A stretch of 64,000 bases of DNA from Streptococcus sp. LYSM12 (lineage in GTDB: Bacteria > Bacillota > Bacilli > Lactobacillales > Streptococcaceae): contig NZ_SPOZ01000004.1 of NCBI RefSeq assembly GCF_004569635.1, positions 1-64,000 on the forward strand. The letters run 5' to 3'. Both the position numbers and the translations under genes were made by a program. Numbering within the stretch: the stretch's first letter is position 1; each line of letters starts with the position of its first letter. Positions 63,737 to 64,000 of this stretch are shown one piece after another. Below the pieces are notes generated by a model. It was given only the letters and a program-made list of their open reading frames with translations, was not told the origin of the DNA and ran no database searches.

Positions 63737-64000
63737 CTATTTTTTCATCTGTGACACATCATCGCCGAAGTATTTCTTAGATAATTCTGTCAATACGCCT
63801 TCATCTGCCAATTCTTTCAAAGCCCGATCAATAGCCTTGACCAAATCATCGTTACCTTTAACAACCGGTAGAGCTGTTGCCTGCACATCATCTGACAAGG
63901 CTACTACTTTAACTGGTGCCTCTGGGTGTTGCTTGATATAGTCAAGATAGGCTACATTATCATTGATAGTTACATCCACACGCTTCGAAGCTAGCAATTC
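63737..64000 (-). CDS. Amino-acid ABC transporter substrate-binding protein, partial (N-terminus beyond window)
   Basis: The last 88 codons of a periplasmic-binding-protein-like (SBP_bac_3) lipoprotein: ELLASKRVDVTINDNVAYLD, then LPVVKGNDDLVKAIDRALKE and the terminal LSKKYFGDDVS. It delivers the ligand to the permease. The start, signal peptide and ligand-binding first lobe lie to the right of the window. Confidence 0.88.
   Translation of the reverse strand, partial: ELLASKRVDVTINDNVAYLDYIKQHPEAPVKVVALSDDVQATALPVVKGNDDLVKAIDRALKELADEGVLTELSKKYFGDDVSQMKK

Overview
The window looks like a low-GC Firmicutes chromosome, most likely Streptococcus and probably close to S. suis. The signs are the streptococcal gene content, strong AGGAGG ribosome sites, a small bacterial SRP RNA, about 105-bp inverted-repeat intergenic elements and LPxTG surface proteins. 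Species is inferred from gene content only. Nearly all genes lie on the minus strand.

Positions 1-25,650 hold a carbohydrate region. It contains a transketolase, two zinc-type polyol dehydrogenases, a galactitol-type PTS (EIIC, EIIB, EIIA) with its PRD/BglG-type regulator, and a divergent phosphoketolase. It then holds a complete L-ascorbate (ula) pathway (ulaA, B, C, D, E, F, a PRD regulator and ulaG) and glucose-6-phosphate isomerase. Both pathways deliver pentose phosphates, which transketolase and phosphoketolase consume. Two large intergenic repeat blocks, 5581-7321 and 20418-21293, are built from the same sequences in opposite orientation and include exact 52-bp tandem arrays. Six copies of a RUP-like MITE are scattered between the genes.

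Positions 25,838-25,914 hold the SRP RNA gene (ffs). From about 25,957 to 61,577 lies a 35.6-kb integrative conjugative element that I read as TnGBS-type. It has a DDE transposase of the ISLre2/mutator kind instead of an integrase, a relaxase and MobC, a VirD4/VirB4 type IV secretion module, a RepA replication gene, cell-wall-anchored surface proteins, and similar 33-34 bp inverted repeats at its two ends. One end lies 7 bp upstream of the ffs -35 box, and tadA, commonly the neighbour of ffs, lies beyond the other end. Within this element repA is split by a third copy of a 23-bp repeat; two copies would restore a 357-residue protein.

Nested inside the ICE, about 48,570-56,740, is an 8-kb integrative mobilizable element. 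It has a tyrosine integrase, a repressor with divergent promoters, small DNA-binding proteins, a redox-dead Spx-like protein, a Rep_trans rolling-circle initiator, a MobV relaxase with a canonical pMV158-type oriT, a 34-residue cationic peptide and a ParE/RelB-type toxin-antitoxin pair. The two halves of an antigen I/II-type adhesin gene lie on either side of it.

Beyond the ICE are tadA and a polar amino-acid ABC transporter, whose binding-protein gene runs off the right edge.
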